DNA of 52,248 nt. Source: Candidatus Magnetocorallium paracelense. Its GTDB lineage: Bacteria > Nitrospirota > Thermodesulfovibrionia > Thermodesulfovibrionales > Magnetobacteriaceae. The position numbers and the translations under genes were made by a program. The stretch is from assembly GCA_029001845.1 (NCBI GenBank), contig JAREWP010000027.1:1-52248 (forward strand), in the 5' to 3' direction. Positions 32,682-42,543 of this stretch are shown one piece after another. Under the pieces are notes generated by a model. The model made no database searches. It saw only the letters and a list, made by a program, of their open reading frames with translations, and was not told the DNA's origin. Each line of letters starts with the position of its first letter. The stretch's first letter is position 1.

Positions 32682-33119
32682 TTACCGCCACTCTTTTTCC
32701 GGTACAAGGCGATATGTTTCGGTGGAAAGGACATTGTGGACTTCTTCTCTGACGATCTTACGTACTTTCTCCTCATCCGGCTTTTTCGTCAGCTCATATT
32801 CTACATTGCCAAGCCTTGCCTTGACTCCTGTCATATCTCCTTTGACTTCTATTACATCTCTCTTAACGTCAGTCATATCGGACTCTAAGTTTCCGAGCCT
32901 GCCTTTAACTTCAGTCATGTCCTTTTGCATGTCAGTCATGTCTTTTTGCATGTCAGTCATGTCCTTTTGCATGATTGACATGTCCTTTTGCATGATTGAC
33001 ATGTCCTTTTGCATGGTAGTCATGTCCTTTTGCAAAGAACTGACGGCATTAGCAAGAGGCGGGATGATTTCACCTAGTACTTCCTTCAGGTCATTTTTTG
33101 TTAATGGTTTATCGGACAT
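32682..33119 (-). CDS. Heptad-repeat coiled-coil protein
   Basis: 145 residues. Residues about 28-70 are six near-identical heptads MQKDM(T/S)x, encoded by 21-bp direct repeats (about 32919-33040 on the minus strand), continuing as a less regular coiled coil (EVKGRLGNLESDMTDVKRDV). The C-terminus (KKPDEEKVRKIVREEVHNVL) is helical and charged. The start MSDKPLTKNDLKEVLGEI is seen in small coiled-coil proteins that sit near Rpn- or nuclease-type genes. Heptad number probably varies by slippage. No enzymatic motif is present; an oligomeric structural or adaptor role is likely. Confidence 0.75.
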   Translation of the reverse strand: MSDKPLTKNDLKEVLGEIIPPLANAVSSLQKDMTTMQKDMSIMQKDMSIMQKDMTDMQKDMTDMQKDMTEVKGRLGNLESDMTDVKRDVIEVKGDMTGVKARLGNVEYELTKKPDEEKVRKIVREEVHNVLSTETYRLVPEKEWR

Positions 33120-33275
33120 AATTATAGTTTACAGTCATATTATTTAAAAAGTCAATGTAGCATGTTGTAACATAAAGTAAAGTTTTCTTATTGTTACAAG
33201 ACCCCCGGTTCAGCACGCTTGTTTATTTTGTTCATTCTGTTGAATATTTATTCGTTATTAACAGATATACTGCCT

Positions 33276-33785
33276 TTATCGATTAAGACGTAACTTCAGG
33301 CAGTCTTCTATGACCTTTATGTGGGTATCGAATGCGATGTTCGGTAATTTGTCAAGGGGGAAAAAAACAGCATCCTCGGCGTCGTCTCCTGCTTTTGGAA
33401 TTCCCGAAAAGGTTCGTGCGTGGTAAGCGATAACTAAAATCGAACCTTTTAATTCACTGAAACGTGTATACAGTCCGATTAATTCCAAATCGTCGGAGAT
33501 CAACCCGGTCTCTTCATTCAATTCCCTGCCGGCGGCATGTAAGGGATGCTCATTCTCGTCTACAAATCCGCCGGGTAATGCCCATTGATGTCTTGCAGGC
33601 TCAATGCCCCTTTTAATAAGCAGAATTCCGTTGTCTCTTGGTGCGGCTATTACAACGACAGGCACGGGGTTGATAAAATGAATGAAGCCGCACTTGTCAC
33701 AATGCTTCCTGATTTTCATTTCTACCAATTTTTCCTGTAATTCAAGACTACAATAGGGGCAATAAACGTAGGATTTGAATTTCAT
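33276..33785 (-). CDS. NUDIX hydrolase with zinc ribbon
   Basis: 169 residues. The N-terminal zinc ribbon has CPYC (9-12) and CDKC (29-32). The NUDIX box is complete: GGFVDENEHPLHAAGRELNE then ETGL, fitting GX5EX7REUXEEXGU. It hydrolyses a nucleoside diphosphate linked to another group, and the zinc ribbon plus RHQWALPGG resembles the NADH/ADP-ribose pyrophosphatase branch. It probably acts in nucleotide housekeeping. It is a single-gene unit. Substrate choice cannot be settled from sequence. Confidence 0.9.
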   Translation of the reverse strand: MKFKSYVYCPYCSLELQEKLVEMKIRKHCDKCGFIHFINPVPVVVIAAPRDNGILLIKRGIEPARHQWALPGGFVDENEHPLHAAGRELNEETGLISDDLELIGLYTRFSELKGSILVIAYHARTFSGIPKAGDDAEDAVFFPLDKLPNIAFDTHIKVIEDCLKLRLNR

Positions 33786-33849
33786 ATTTTATTACAGTCC
33801 GGGCAGATAATTTTGACATAAGCAGTGGCGCTAGTTCTAAGTCAACACT

Positions 33850-33969
33850 ATTAATTTAAAGGGTGAAGCACCTTCCGCCTTCAGCGGCTAAACTCGAAGG
33901 CTCCGCTTCGCTGCGCCTTCTCAAACATGACCCGCTTCTGTCGGAAGGTGCTTCACCTTTTAAATTAAT
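33850..33969 (+). repeat. 120-bp palindromic repeat, copy 3
   Basis: The ends ATTAATTTAAAGGGTGAAGC and GCTTCACCTTTTAAATTAAT pair with each other, yet differ from the ends of copy 2 (ATTAACTTAAGGAGCAAAGC) at several positions. The differences are matched on both arms. The centre is identical to copy 2 over most of its length. The rest of the 33786-34232 gap has no gene. Confidence 0.88.
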
Positions 33970-34232
33970 GACATTGAATTGTAATTATTATAGTTTATTG
34001 CAATGAGATTGTAAATAGGGGTTGACGTTTTAGGTGGTTCATGCTTCCATATATGATAAACTCTGAACACGTAAATGCCTTCCTGAAACTTTAAGAAATA
34101 ACCGCAGCCATGTTATAATTCTGTGTTTTTTTGAATAGTAAACTTCATATAATCATCTCCCCGGAGAGCAGCTAATCAGGAATTTGAAAATCGTTTTTTT
34201 CTTAATGACGAATAAGCACAGAGGAGAGTTCA

Positions 34233-37200
34233 ATGGAATCTAAGGCCCTTGAAGCAAATATAAAAGAATATGGCGTTGACGTTGAAATAGATCCAAAATA
34301 TAAGGCTATTCAGGAGTTAATGTCAGGTTACTACGGTTTACAAGAATGTCTGGCCAATTATCTGAAAGAGTTAAGCCATCCATATAAAAACTGGAAATAC
34401 ATAGTCGACGAGACAAGGGTGTATTCGCTGGATAAGTTTCATATGATGATAGAAAGTCCGAAAGGAGCCGAGGTGGCGGCATTATTTCTCGAAATATCCT
34501 GTGAAGCTCTTGCAGAGAATAATAAGAGCGACATCCTCGATCATGCTGTTAATAATATCATGCTCTTTTGCCAGAAAATGATTCGTGACAGCAGCGACAG
34601 TTTGGAAACGTTTCTTCCTGTTTTGGAAAGAGCCTTTCGATTCATCGCCGAATGCGATATGGATATTTTCATTCGTTTTGCACGGGGGTTTTACAGGCTA
34701 AACAGAATCGCCGGCTCTTTCATCGAAAATGCTCCTTTAAATACGAACAAAGAGTGGTTAATAAAATCGCTTATCAGGTTTTACGATTATACTTACAGTT
34801 ACTGGTTAGACCTGCCGGACCCGCTTTTATGGTTCAATAATGAAATAGGTCACGATATTCCCGATGAGAAGCTTTCAGATTTATTTCAATTTGTAAAGCA
34901 CGAGAGTATAAGACAATATATGAGTGAGCTGAACGATATAAAAGATGCTGCTGACTCGGCTTCAGTGGAAAATATAGAAAGATTACTCTCCCTGCCGGGT
35001 TACCTGAATATAACGTCTGCCTATGATGCGCTGCCATCCGGATTGTTCAGATTACATGAAGAGAAATCCATGGGAAATCGCTGTAAAATAGTTTTTCTCT
35101 TTCATATCATGAATATAGAGGGACTCTCTTCCATTCATGAAGATACTCTCAGGGAGATTAACAGGACTTTGAAGTGGTTTGTAGAAAATGAAGATATCTA
35201 TAAAAATATGGGGCTCATAGAAAAAACTTTTACCATACTCCATTCATCTGTAAAGAAATTTCCCGATACTACTCTGAACTGCCTGTCCGGCATAGGTAAC
35301 GGCGTATACAAAACAGACGAGAGTGATCTGGTGGATTTTTTTATTGAGAATATTCTCACTCTTGGCTTTCAGCCTCCCGATTTTGCCGGTGTAACGGACG
35401 AATGGCAGATACAGGTGAATACTTCCCATCTAAAAAATATTCGTACTTGGATGGAGACGATATCTCTTAAGCCGAAATGGTCAAAAAGACTAATCTCCTC
35501 TCTTATCATAAATATATCTCTTTCCGGTTTATATATAAAAGACACAGACCTCTTTCCCCGTGACATCACAAAGCTCCTGAACAGTGATATAGAGCCTGTA
35601 TATAATCTGATTAAACAACTTGTAAGGCTTTTCCCCGTTTATTTTAATGAGATCGGCGCCGAAGGAGAACTCAGAGATATCTCCACACGTATAGACGAGA
35701 TAAATAAGAGAGAGGACAGACTCATACATTTTCTGAGAAAACAGTGCCATGTTGAAGGAAGTAACAAGATTATTTCATTTATAGAGGCCGTGCTTCAATT
35801 TTGGATCACAAAATCGAAAGAAGGTCTTGACTCTTTTTTGCCTCCCAATATCTATGACGATATCGACGAAAAGGGCAGGTATGTGGACGGTGTGCATAAA
35901 ATTTTTGACTGTTTGTATAAGCAGCATGGAAGCAGTACACCTTCGGACCTCTGTTTTCTGACCGACAACGATATAAAAGAGTGTTACCATGCCTTTCCCG
36001 ATATTGCAGAGGCCGAGAAGGAGAGGGCCGCGCTGATACTTAAGCTTTATAAGCTTCTGGATCATAAGTACAATATTAGTTTCAGCGAGATAGATGAATA
36101 CCTGGCCGGACTTCAATCGAGCGCTTTCCCTGATCTGTATTCGCTTCGCCAGGTGATCGCTTCAGCGACATTGGAGACTGAAGAAAAATTGTCCTCAATC
36201 CTTGATTATTTGGATAATCTGATGAAAAAGATACTTTCTGAAGAGAAATTCGAAATTCAGGAGGATATTTACAGAAAACGCCATATATCTGTCAATATAC
36301 CTTCCATGTACGGAACCTACCATGAAGTAAAATTCGATGCTCTCGGACTGACTCTCAGACTCGAAACACTGGTAAACGCCTTGTTTGAAGAGTTGATCGA
36401 AGATATGGATATTCACCTGATAACAAGATCGACTTTTTTTCAGATACATCGATTCCTCACCCTCTTTAACAGGGCGCTGAATCTTGACGGCATTTCCTCA
36501 AGAGAGTTTGAGCAGCAGCTCAACCTGCTTTCTCATTCTCTGGATATCGGAGGATTCACTTTTACTCAATATCTCGATATCTTTCGTGGTTTTTCCGAGG
36601 CAGTACACAATATCGTTAATGATTATTACACCAATATTCATATAGAAAATCTGACGACCATACTTGCAGACATACCTGAAGAACGTCTTCCCGGTAAATA
36701 TAAACAGGATATGGTATTGTATACCGAAAACGGTAATAACAGGGAGACATTTATTCATAAAGTTTCGGAAATTTTCCTCAGAGACAGGATTGCATCGGCC
36801 CTCGGACTTCAGCGTTTGGATCTTTTTATAACGCGAATTTTAAATACCTTAAACAGAGAAGCAGATGAACTGCCTGACGAGAGTTTGCAGCAGATACTCA
36901 CTTACGATCCCAAAAGAGCTTTGACTAATATAACCGCTCCTGACCCAGTTGTTTCAAATATTATAAATATGGGCAATAAGGGGCTCAATCTTACCAGGCT
37001 GCAAATGCTGGGTATTCAGATACCGCCCGGCTTTATTGTCACAACCGAGATATTCAGAAACAGAAACCTGATCGAAGACTACCTGCCTGCGCAAAAGAAC
37101 TTCAGAGCCCGCGTCGAACAGCAACTCTCTGTTCTTGAAAAGCAAACGGGAAGTCTCTTTGGAAGTCCCGATAACCCTCTGCTGCTTTCGGTAAGGAGCG

Positions 37201-38414
37201 GATCCGCCTTCTCTCAACCGGGAATGCTGGATACATATTTGAACGTAGGGATCAATGAGGAAATCGTCGAGGTCATTGCTTCTAAAACAGGGAAGAAGTG
37301 GTTTGCCTGGGACAGCTACAGGCGTTTTTTGCAGAGCTATGGTATGTCTTTTGGTATAAAAAGGGATGATTTCGACTCTGTTATCGCTGATTTTAAAGAG
37401 AGATACGATGTACCGAGAAAAAGAAATTTAAAGGGAAATCAGATGAAAGAGGTTGCCCTGGCCTATAAAGAGCTCATCCGTTCAAAAGATATTGCCATAG
37501 AGGATTCGCCTTTGGAGCAGCTGTATATTGCTATTAAAATGGTGCTGAATTCATGGAATTCTCCAAAAGCGGCTGCATATCGCAGGATAATGGGTATTTC
37601 AGATGATTGGGGTACTGCCGTTACGGTGCAAAGGATGATCTTTGGAAATATATCCAATCGCTGCGGATCGGGTGTGTTTTTTACTCATAACCCAAAGTTG
37701 CCGGGAGATACGTTATGGCTCTGGGGAGATTACGCAACATGGGATCAGGGAGAAGATCTGGTGTCAGGTCTCATTAATACATTGCCAATATCCATGAAAC
37801 AGGCGGAAATAGAAAATCGTACTGCCGAACCTACGCTTGAGTATACTTTTCCGGATATATATAACGCTCTCAGAGATGTGGCGAAAAAATTGATATATGA
37901 AGAGAGATGGCCTCCTCAGGATATGGAGTTTACTTTTGAAGGTCCAACGGCAAAAGAGCTTTTTTTTCTCCAAACCAGAGATATGGATATTAGGGAAAGG
38001 AAGATTACAAGAGCATTTGAAATTACTCCTGAAATGTCATCCAGACTACTTGGACACGGGATCGGTGTGTCGGGCGGTGTTATGTCAGGCCGTGTCGTAT
38101 TTACAGGAGAGGAAATTCTTCACTGGAGAAAAAAGGAGCCGTCCACTTTATTGATTTTGGTCAGAATAGATACGGTGCCCGACGATATTCAGGAGATATC
38201 CGAGGCGGACGGGTTGCTTACTTCAAGGGGCGGCTCTACTTCTCATGCCTCTATTGTAGCGAACAGGCTTGGAAAAATATGTGTCGTAGGGTGCGCCGAC
38301 TTGCTCTGTATAGAGAAGGAAAAAAAGTTCCTTTTAAACAGAAAGGAGATTCGCTCTGGCGATTTTATTGGAATAGACGGAATAGACGGCGCCATTTATG
38401 AGGGAAAAATATGA
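34233..38414 (+). CDS. PPDK/PEP-synthase-like protein with large N-terminal helical region, lacking the PEP-binding barrel
   Basis: 1393 residues, with GAGGAGAG before the ATG. Residues ~1-880 are helical with no recognised domain. Residues ~890-1240 form the ATP-grasp (PPDK N-terminal) domain: NMGNKGLNLTRLQMLGIQIP then PGFIVTTE, the Arg-rich LLSVRSGSAFSQPGMLDT loop and DMEFTFEGPTAKELFFLQTR. Residues ~1270-1393 are the phosphohistidine swivel domain with LTSRGGSTSHASIVANRLGK, catalytic His 1338. The usual C-terminal PEP/pyruvate TIM barrel is missing. The domain set resembles glucan-water dikinases and rifampin phosphotransferase in using a His~P to move phosphate from ATP to an unknown acceptor, perhaps bound by the long N-terminus. 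Confidence 0.85.
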   Translation: MESKALEANIKEYGVDVEIDPKYKAIQELMSGYYGLQECLANYLKELSHPYKNWKYIVDETRVYSLDKFHMMIESPKGAEVAALFLEISCEALAENNKSDILDHAVNNIMLFCQKMIRDSSDSLETFLPVLERAFRFIAECDMDIFIRFARGFYRLNRIAGSFIENAPLNTNKEWLIKSLIRFYDYTYSYWLDLPDPLLWFNNEIGHDIPDEKLSDLFQFVKHESIRQYMSELNDIKDAADSASVENIERLLSLPGYLNITSAYDALPSGLFRLHEEKSMGNRCKIVFLFHIMNIEGLSSIHEDTLREINRTLKWFVENEDIYKNMGLIEKTFTILHSSVKKFPDTTLNCLSGIGNGVYKTDESDLVDFFIENILTLGFQPPDFAGVTDEWQIQVNTSHLKNIRTWMETISLKPKWSKRLISSLIINISLSGLYIKDTDLFPRDITKLLNSDIEPVYNLIKQLVRLFPVYFNEIGAEGELRDISTRIDEINKREDRLIHFLRKQCHVEGSNKIISFIEAVLQFWITKSKEGLDSFLPPNIYDDIDEKGRYVDGVHKIFDCLYKQHGSSTPSDLCFLTDNDIKECYHAFPDIAEAEKERAALILKLYKLLDHKYNISFSEIDEYLAGLQSSAFPDLYSLRQVIASATLETEEKLSSILDYLDNLMKKILSEEKFEIQEDIYRKRHISVNIPSMYGTYHEVKFDALGLTLRLETLVNALFEELIEDMDIHLITRSTFFQIHRFLTLFNRALNLDGISSREFEQQLNLLSHSLDIGGFTFTQYLDIFRGFSEAVHNIVNDYYTNIHIENLTTILADIPEERLPGKYKQDMVLYTENGNNRETFIHKVSEIFLRDRIASALGLQRLDLFITRILNTLNREADELPDESLQQILTYDPKRALTNITAPDPVVSNIINMGNKGLNLTRLQMLGIQIPPGFIVTTEIFRNRNLIEDYLPAQKNFRARVEQQLSVLEKQTGSLFGSPDNPLLLSVRSGSAFSQPGMLDTYLNVGINEEIVEVIASKTGKKWFAWDSYRRFLQSYGMSFGIKRDDFDSVIADFKERYDVPRKRNLKGNQMKEVALAYKELIRSKDIAIEDSPLEQLYIAIKMVLNSWNSPKAAAYRRIMGISDDWGTAVTVQRMIFGNISNRCGSGVFFTHNPKLPGDTLWLWGDYATWDQGEDLVSGLINTLPISMKQAEIENRTAEPTLEYTFPDIYNALRDVAKKLIYEERWPPQDMEFTFEGPTAKELFFLQTRDMDIRERKITRAFEITPEMSSRLLGHGIGVSGGVMSGRVVFTGEEILHWRKKEPSTLLILVRIDTVPDDIQEISEADGLLTSRGGSTSHASIVANRLGKICVVGCADLLCIEKEKKFLLNRKEIRSGDFIGIDGIDGAIYEGKI

Positions 38415-38520
38415 TTCCTTTCCCGGTAATCCAAATAGGTATGCGATGATTGTCATGGGAAAACAGTTTCCCGGAATTTTGAAAAATCGGTGGAATAAGA
38501 AGTATTCGAAAAAAATCCGG

Positions 38521-40167
38521 TTACCCGGAGCTTATCGTTTCGTATAGTTTCAGGAGTTGCTGATATTTCTGGTAGGTTGGATCTATTTCAGCGAGGGTGT
38601 CGAGATATCTCTTTACATTATAAAGGAGTTTTTGATCTTTGCCGCTTTTCTGCATATACATTAGCATAACCTGGGCGGCGTTCGCATTTACGACTTTGCT
38701 TTGAGGAATACCTCTGACAGCTTTTTTAAAGAACTCTATGGCTTCTTTATATTTACCCTGCTTGGCCAGCTGAACTCCCTTATTATTTAGTTGAGCCAGT
38801 TCTTTTTTGGTGTTTGCTATAAGATTTTTCCCTACATCCTCTATCCCCGCCTTATTAAAGATGTCCTGAACCTTGTTAACGACGCGATCATCATCGAAAT
38901 TGTTTTTAACAACACTAAGGACAATCTCTTTTCCCTTCTCTGTATCGCCGACCTCAAGGCATGCGCTGGCCAGGTCGAGCACTGCATCGCCGGTAATACT
39001 GTCAATGGATGTGTTGTATGTATTCAGCGCTTCATCAAGCAATTCTTTCGCCTTCTCTTCATTATCCATCTGTTTATATACGACACTTTGAACAGAGAGT
39101 ACCTGCATCCTTTTTTTCAGGTCCTTTTCGAATTCTTTTTCCGCCGCATCAAGTGCTTCAAGAGCTTTTTCAGGTGCTGAAGTTGAAATGTAGACCTTTG
39201 CAAGATTCGTATAATTGGAAGGATCTTTAAAGTATGAGGTCTTGCCCATTGTAATAACTTTTTTAAAAGACTTTTCGGCAGTCTCAATATCACCGTTTTT
39301 TAGTGATAGCTCACCAAGCGCTTTTTGACGCAGAATAGCTTTAGGAGAGTATTTAATGGCTTCTTCCAGTGTTTTTTGGGCCTTATCCATATCTCCCAGA
39401 TCGTGAAGCGTTTTTGAGAGTAAATCATAAGCGTCGACAAAGAGTTTGTTTTTTTCAATAATATCTTCCAGAATTTCTTTCGCCTCCAGCAGGTCTTCTT
39501 CTTTGTAATAGCTGTTTGCAAGACCGTATAAAGCCCATGGTATATTTGTGTCTTTTTCGAGCACCTCTTCACAGGTCTGTCTTGCACTTGGATAATCGCC
39601 TATTAAAAAATGAATCTCCGACTTTAATCTCATCAACTCAAAATAGTGCTGCGGGGTTTTTTGTATATCGTCGTTTATTTGGGAGATTGCTTTTAAATAC
39701 TCCTTTCGTTGCATCAGCTTTTCGACATTTCCGAGAATTTCTTTCTTTTTTATGAGCTTTACGAGATAGTTAAGCAGAGCGTCTCTTGTAAAAGGTTTTG
39801 CCAGGTATCCGTCAGGTTTATACTCCAGGGCTCCCATTACCATCATCATCGTATTCTCGGCAGTAACCATGATGTAGACAGTCGATTGCTTTAAAAGACC
39901 TCTTGTTTTTGCTTCTTCCAGAATCTGGGAACCGTCTCTTTTGTTTTCACCGAGGTTATAATCGCACAACACAATGTCGTATGCGCCCATTGACATCATT
40001 TCTACTGCCTTATTTCCGTCTCCGGTGTCGTCTACGTCAACAGCCCCTATACTCTGTATCATCTTTTTTACAGACTTCCTGAATTCGGAAAAATCGTCTA
40101 CTACCAAATATTTTTTTTTGGTAAAGTCAATTCCGTCCTTTACACCGATTTTAAATGGGAGCGCCAT
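38521..40167 (-). CDS. CheY-type receiver fused to TPR repeats
   Basis: 548 residues. Receiver at about 15-140 with YLVVDDFSEFRKSVKKMI, phospho-Asp D69 in DIVLCDYNLGEN, Thr in YIMVTAENT and Lys in GYLAKPFTRD. The rest is about ten tetratricopeptide repeats (for example AKEILEDIIEKNKLFVDAYD, YKEAIEFFKKAVRGIPQ). Proteins with this build control other proteins by TPR contacts once phosphorylated; there is no DNA-binding domain. It is preceded by a good SD (AGAGGTTATAA). It is the only gene in its transcription unit. The cognate kinase is not adjacent. Confidence 0.9.
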   Translation of the reverse strand: MALPFKIGVKDGIDFTKKKYLVVDDFSEFRKSVKKMIQSIGAVDVDDTGDGNKAVEMMSMGAYDIVLCDYNLGENKRDGSQILEEAKTRGLLKQSTVYIMVTAENTMMMVMGALEYKPDGYLAKPFTRDALLNYLVKLIKKKEILGNVEKLMQRKEYLKAISQINDDIQKTPQHYFELMRLKSEIHFLIGDYPSARQTCEEVLEKDTNIPWALYGLANSYYKEEDLLEAKEILEDIIEKNKLFVDAYDLLSKTLHDLGDMDKAQKTLEEAIKYSPKAILRQKALGELSLKNGDIETAEKSFKKVITMGKTSYFKDPSNYTNLAKVYISTSAPEKALEALDAAEKEFEKDLKKRMQVLSVQSVVYKQMDNEEKAKELLDEALNTYNTSIDSITGDAVLDLASACLEVGDTEKGKEIVLSVVKNNFDDDRVVNKVQDIFNKAGIEDVGKNLIANTKKELAQLNNKGVQLAKQGKYKEAIEFFKKAVRGIPQSKVVNANAAQVMLMYMQKSGKDQKLLYNVKRYLDTLAEIDPTYQKYQQLLKLYETISSG

Positions 40168-40341
40168 TTTATAACCTCTTTTTTGTTGATATTTTGTTGC
40201 TTTCGTCGATATTATTATATAATATTAATATAACGGAGTCAATACCTAAAGTAATTCTTAAGATTTTAGCACAGGAAAGTATATTTTTCAAATATTTTTA
40301 TTTTCTATACACATGTTTTATATTTCATAAAGATAAAAGTA

Positions 40342-41352
40342 TTATTCTCCGTAATAATCTTTGTACCATTTTATAAAATTTTCGATCCCTTTTTCAATGG
40401 GAGTTGCAGGCCTAAACCCGACGTCGTTCATCAGATCATCGATATTTGCAAATGTTGCAGGTACATCTCCCGGCTGGAGAGGGAGGAAATTCTTTTTTGC
40501 CTTTTTCCCGAGACACTCCTCTATTATCTCGATAAATTTCATTAATTCTACGGGATTATTGTTACCGATATTGTTTATTTTGTACGGAGAGAGACTGGAA
40601 GCAGGGTCAGGAGCGTTGCCGTTCCATCTCTCGTTCGATTCCGGAATATGTGCTGTCACTCGTATGATACCTTCAATGATGTCGTCTATATATGTAAAAT
40701 CCCTCTTCATTTTGCCATTGTTAAAAATATCTATCGCCCTGTCTTCAAGTATGGCCTTTGTAAAGAGAAAGAGAGCCATGTCGGGTCTGCCCCAGGGACC
40801 GTACACAGTGAAGAAACGAAGCCCTGTTGTCGGAATTCCATATAAATAACTATAGCTGTGCGCCATCAGCTCATTCGATTTTTTTGTTGCACCATAGAGT
40901 GATATCGGGTGATCTACATTATTATGAACTGAAAAAGGCATTGTCGTGTTTAAACCATAGACAGAGCTGGACGATGCAAAAACCAAGTGCTTCACTTCAT
41001 AGTGTCTGCACCCTTCCAGTATATTTAGAAATCCGTAAATATTACTGTCTACATAGGAGTAGGGATTGATAAGGGAGTACCTTACACCTGCCTGGGCGGC
41101 AAGGTTAATGACGTACTCGAATTTTTCTTTCCTGAACAGAGCGTCAATTTCTTCACGGTCCTCAAGAGAGTGCTTAATAAATGAAAAATTTCTTCTCTCT
41201 TCGAGCTGCTCAAGGCGGGCCTTTTTCAGATTTATGTCATAATAGTCGTTAAGATTATCCAACCCTGTAACAGTGTCTCCGGCTTCAGCCAGCCTGGAGC
41301 ATAAATGAAAACCTATAAAACCGGCAGCTCCGGTAACGAGAATCTTTCTCAT
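40342..41352 (-). CDS. NAD-dependent nucleotide-sugar epimerase (UDP-glucuronate 4-epimerase type)
   Basis: 336 residues. Short-chain reductase fold with NAD motif [12 protein letters not shown] (6-17), [18 protein letters not shown], the Ser-Tyr-Lys centre in FASSSSVYG and [10 protein letters not shown], and the substrate-recognition stretch [20 protein letters not shown]. The segment [11 protein letters not shown] is characteristic of UDP-glucuronate 4-epimerases, which make UDP-galacturonate for capsule or lipopolysaccharide. It could feed the glycosyltransferase operon at 20-26 kb, but it lies far from it. It is the end of a divergent/minus-strand run, followed by the TPR regulator. Confidence 0.92.
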   Translation of the reverse strand: MRKILVTGAAGFIGFHLCSRLAEAGDTVTGLDNLNDYYDINLKKARLEQLEERRNFSFIKHSLEDREEIDALFRKEKFEYVINLAAQAGVRYSLINPYSYVDSNIYGFLNILEGCRHYEVKHLVFASSSSVYGLNTTMPFSVHNNVDHPISLYGATKKSNELMAHSYSYLYGIPTTGLRFFTVYGPWGRPDMALFLFTKAILEDRAIDIFNNGKMKRDFTYIDDIIEGIIRVTAHIPESNERWNGNAPDPASSLSPYKINNIGNNNPVELMKFIEIIEECLGKKAKKNFLPLQPGDVPATFANIDDLMNDVGFRPATPIEKGIENFIKWYKDYYGE

Positions 41353-41416
41353 ACCTTATGCACCGCCTTTTGCTTAGTTAACGCCGGACGATTCTTCTCT
41401 ATTTTGGTTTCGGTTT

Positions 41417-42337
41417 TCACGCCTTAAGCAGTTCCTCCAAAGTGATAAGGATAGAATCGGAGAGGGCGTCAAGATTATATCCGCCTTCAAGGGTGCAAAT
41501 AACGGGAATCCCCTCTTTTGCTTTTAAGATTCCCTTTACAATATCTCTGATTCCGTTATCTGTTACTCTCAGGCCGGCAAGGGGATCTTTGGCGTGTAAA
41601 TCGTAACCTGACGAGACAAGCATAATGTCAGGCGAAAATGAGTTGACCAATTCGTGAAGTTTACTGTTATATGCCTTATATGTTTCATCGTCACCTGCGC
41701 CGTGACCAAGGGGAATATTACATGTGAACCCCTTGCCCTTGCCTTTTCCGGTATCCGACGCGCCGCCGGTGCCGGGATAATGGGGATACTGGTGAGAGCT
41801 GAAATAAAATACGCTGTCATCATCGTCAAATATATGCTCTGTTCCATTACCGTGATGTACATCGAAATCTACGATAAAGACTTTTTTATACCCTTTTTTT
41901 TGGGCATACCTTGCGCCTACAGCGACATTATTGAATAAACAGAATCCCATGGCCCTGCTTCTCTCGGCATGGTGTCCCGGAGGTCGAACGGCGCAAAAGG
42001 CCCTTTCAATTTCACCCTTTTCACACCTCTCTATCGCAGTTATTACAGCTCCTGCTGCAAAGAGAGCAGCCTCGAGTGTGCCTTCGGACATATACGTATC
42101 AGGATCGAGATAACCCGGCCCCTGCCTTTTTATTGCATCGACATACTCTTTTGAATGTACTGCCGCCAACTCTTCATCGGCTGCTTTCACGGGAGAAAGA
42201 TGCAACAATTTATCCCAAATATCTGACTTCTTTAACTTATTCGTTACAGCGATAAGACGATTCGCGGACTCGGGATGGAAGTCAGGCATTTCGTGACTAA
42301 GAAAGACATCGTCGTAAATAAAAGCTGTTTTTTTCAT
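41417..42337 (-). CDS. Histone deacetylase / acetoin utilisation family deacetylase
   Basis: 306 residues. Zinc-site motifs are RPPGHHAE (double His), VDFDVHHGNGT, SSHQYPHYPGTGG and the Asp of VSSGYDLHAKDPLAG, with the closing LEGGYNLD. These are the arginase-deacetylase fold residues of class II-like HDACs and acetylpolyamine or acetoin-utilisation proteins. It removes acetyl groups from amines, probably from acetyl-lysine of metabolic enzymes or polyamines. It is placed 65 bp downstream of an epimerase gene in the opposite direction of reading order (upstream on the minus strand), so the two could share a transcript. Confidence 0.93.
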   Translation of the reverse strand: MKKTAFIYDDVFLSHEMPDFHPESANRLIAVTNKLKKSDIWDKLLHLSPVKAADEELAAVHSKEYVDAIKRQGPGYLDPDTYMSEGTLEAALFAAGAVITAIERCEKGEIERAFCAVRPPGHHAERSRAMGFCLFNNVAVGARYAQKKGYKKVFIVDFDVHHGNGTEHIFDDDDSVFYFSSHQYPHYPGTGGASDTGKGKGKGFTCNIPLGHGAGDDETYKAYNSKLHELVNSFSPDIMLVSSGYDLHAKDPLAGLRVTDNGIRDIVKGILKAKEGIPVICTLEGGYNLDALSDSILITLEELLKA

Positions 42338-42429
42338 AAATACTCCTTTTAAGACATATACTCAATCGGTTCAGACAAATATGATACAATTATGAACACA
42401 AAGAGACCAATTTATTTTTGCGCAGTCCC

Positions 42430-42470
42430 TTAGCTGATGGCTGACCGCTGGTAGCTGACTGCTGTTTTCT
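42430..42470. repeat. Solo arm of the TCAGC-rich dispersed repeat
   Basis: TTAGCTGATGGCTGACCGCT followed by GGTAGCTGACTGCTGTTTTC is one end of the family seen at 12081 and elsewhere. It lies between the deacetylase and malate dehydrogenase genes. Confidence 0.65.
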
Positions 42471-42543
42471 GACACGGTTTTAAAGTAACAGGTATGATGC
42501 AGAGGTCGTGATCGTTTTGTGCATGATAACTTAAGAGATTGAA

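Noticed and set aside
32919-33040. 21-bp repeats considered as a CRISPR or iteron array
   Set aside because: They are in frame within an open gene and encode a regular heptad coiled coil; there are no spacers.
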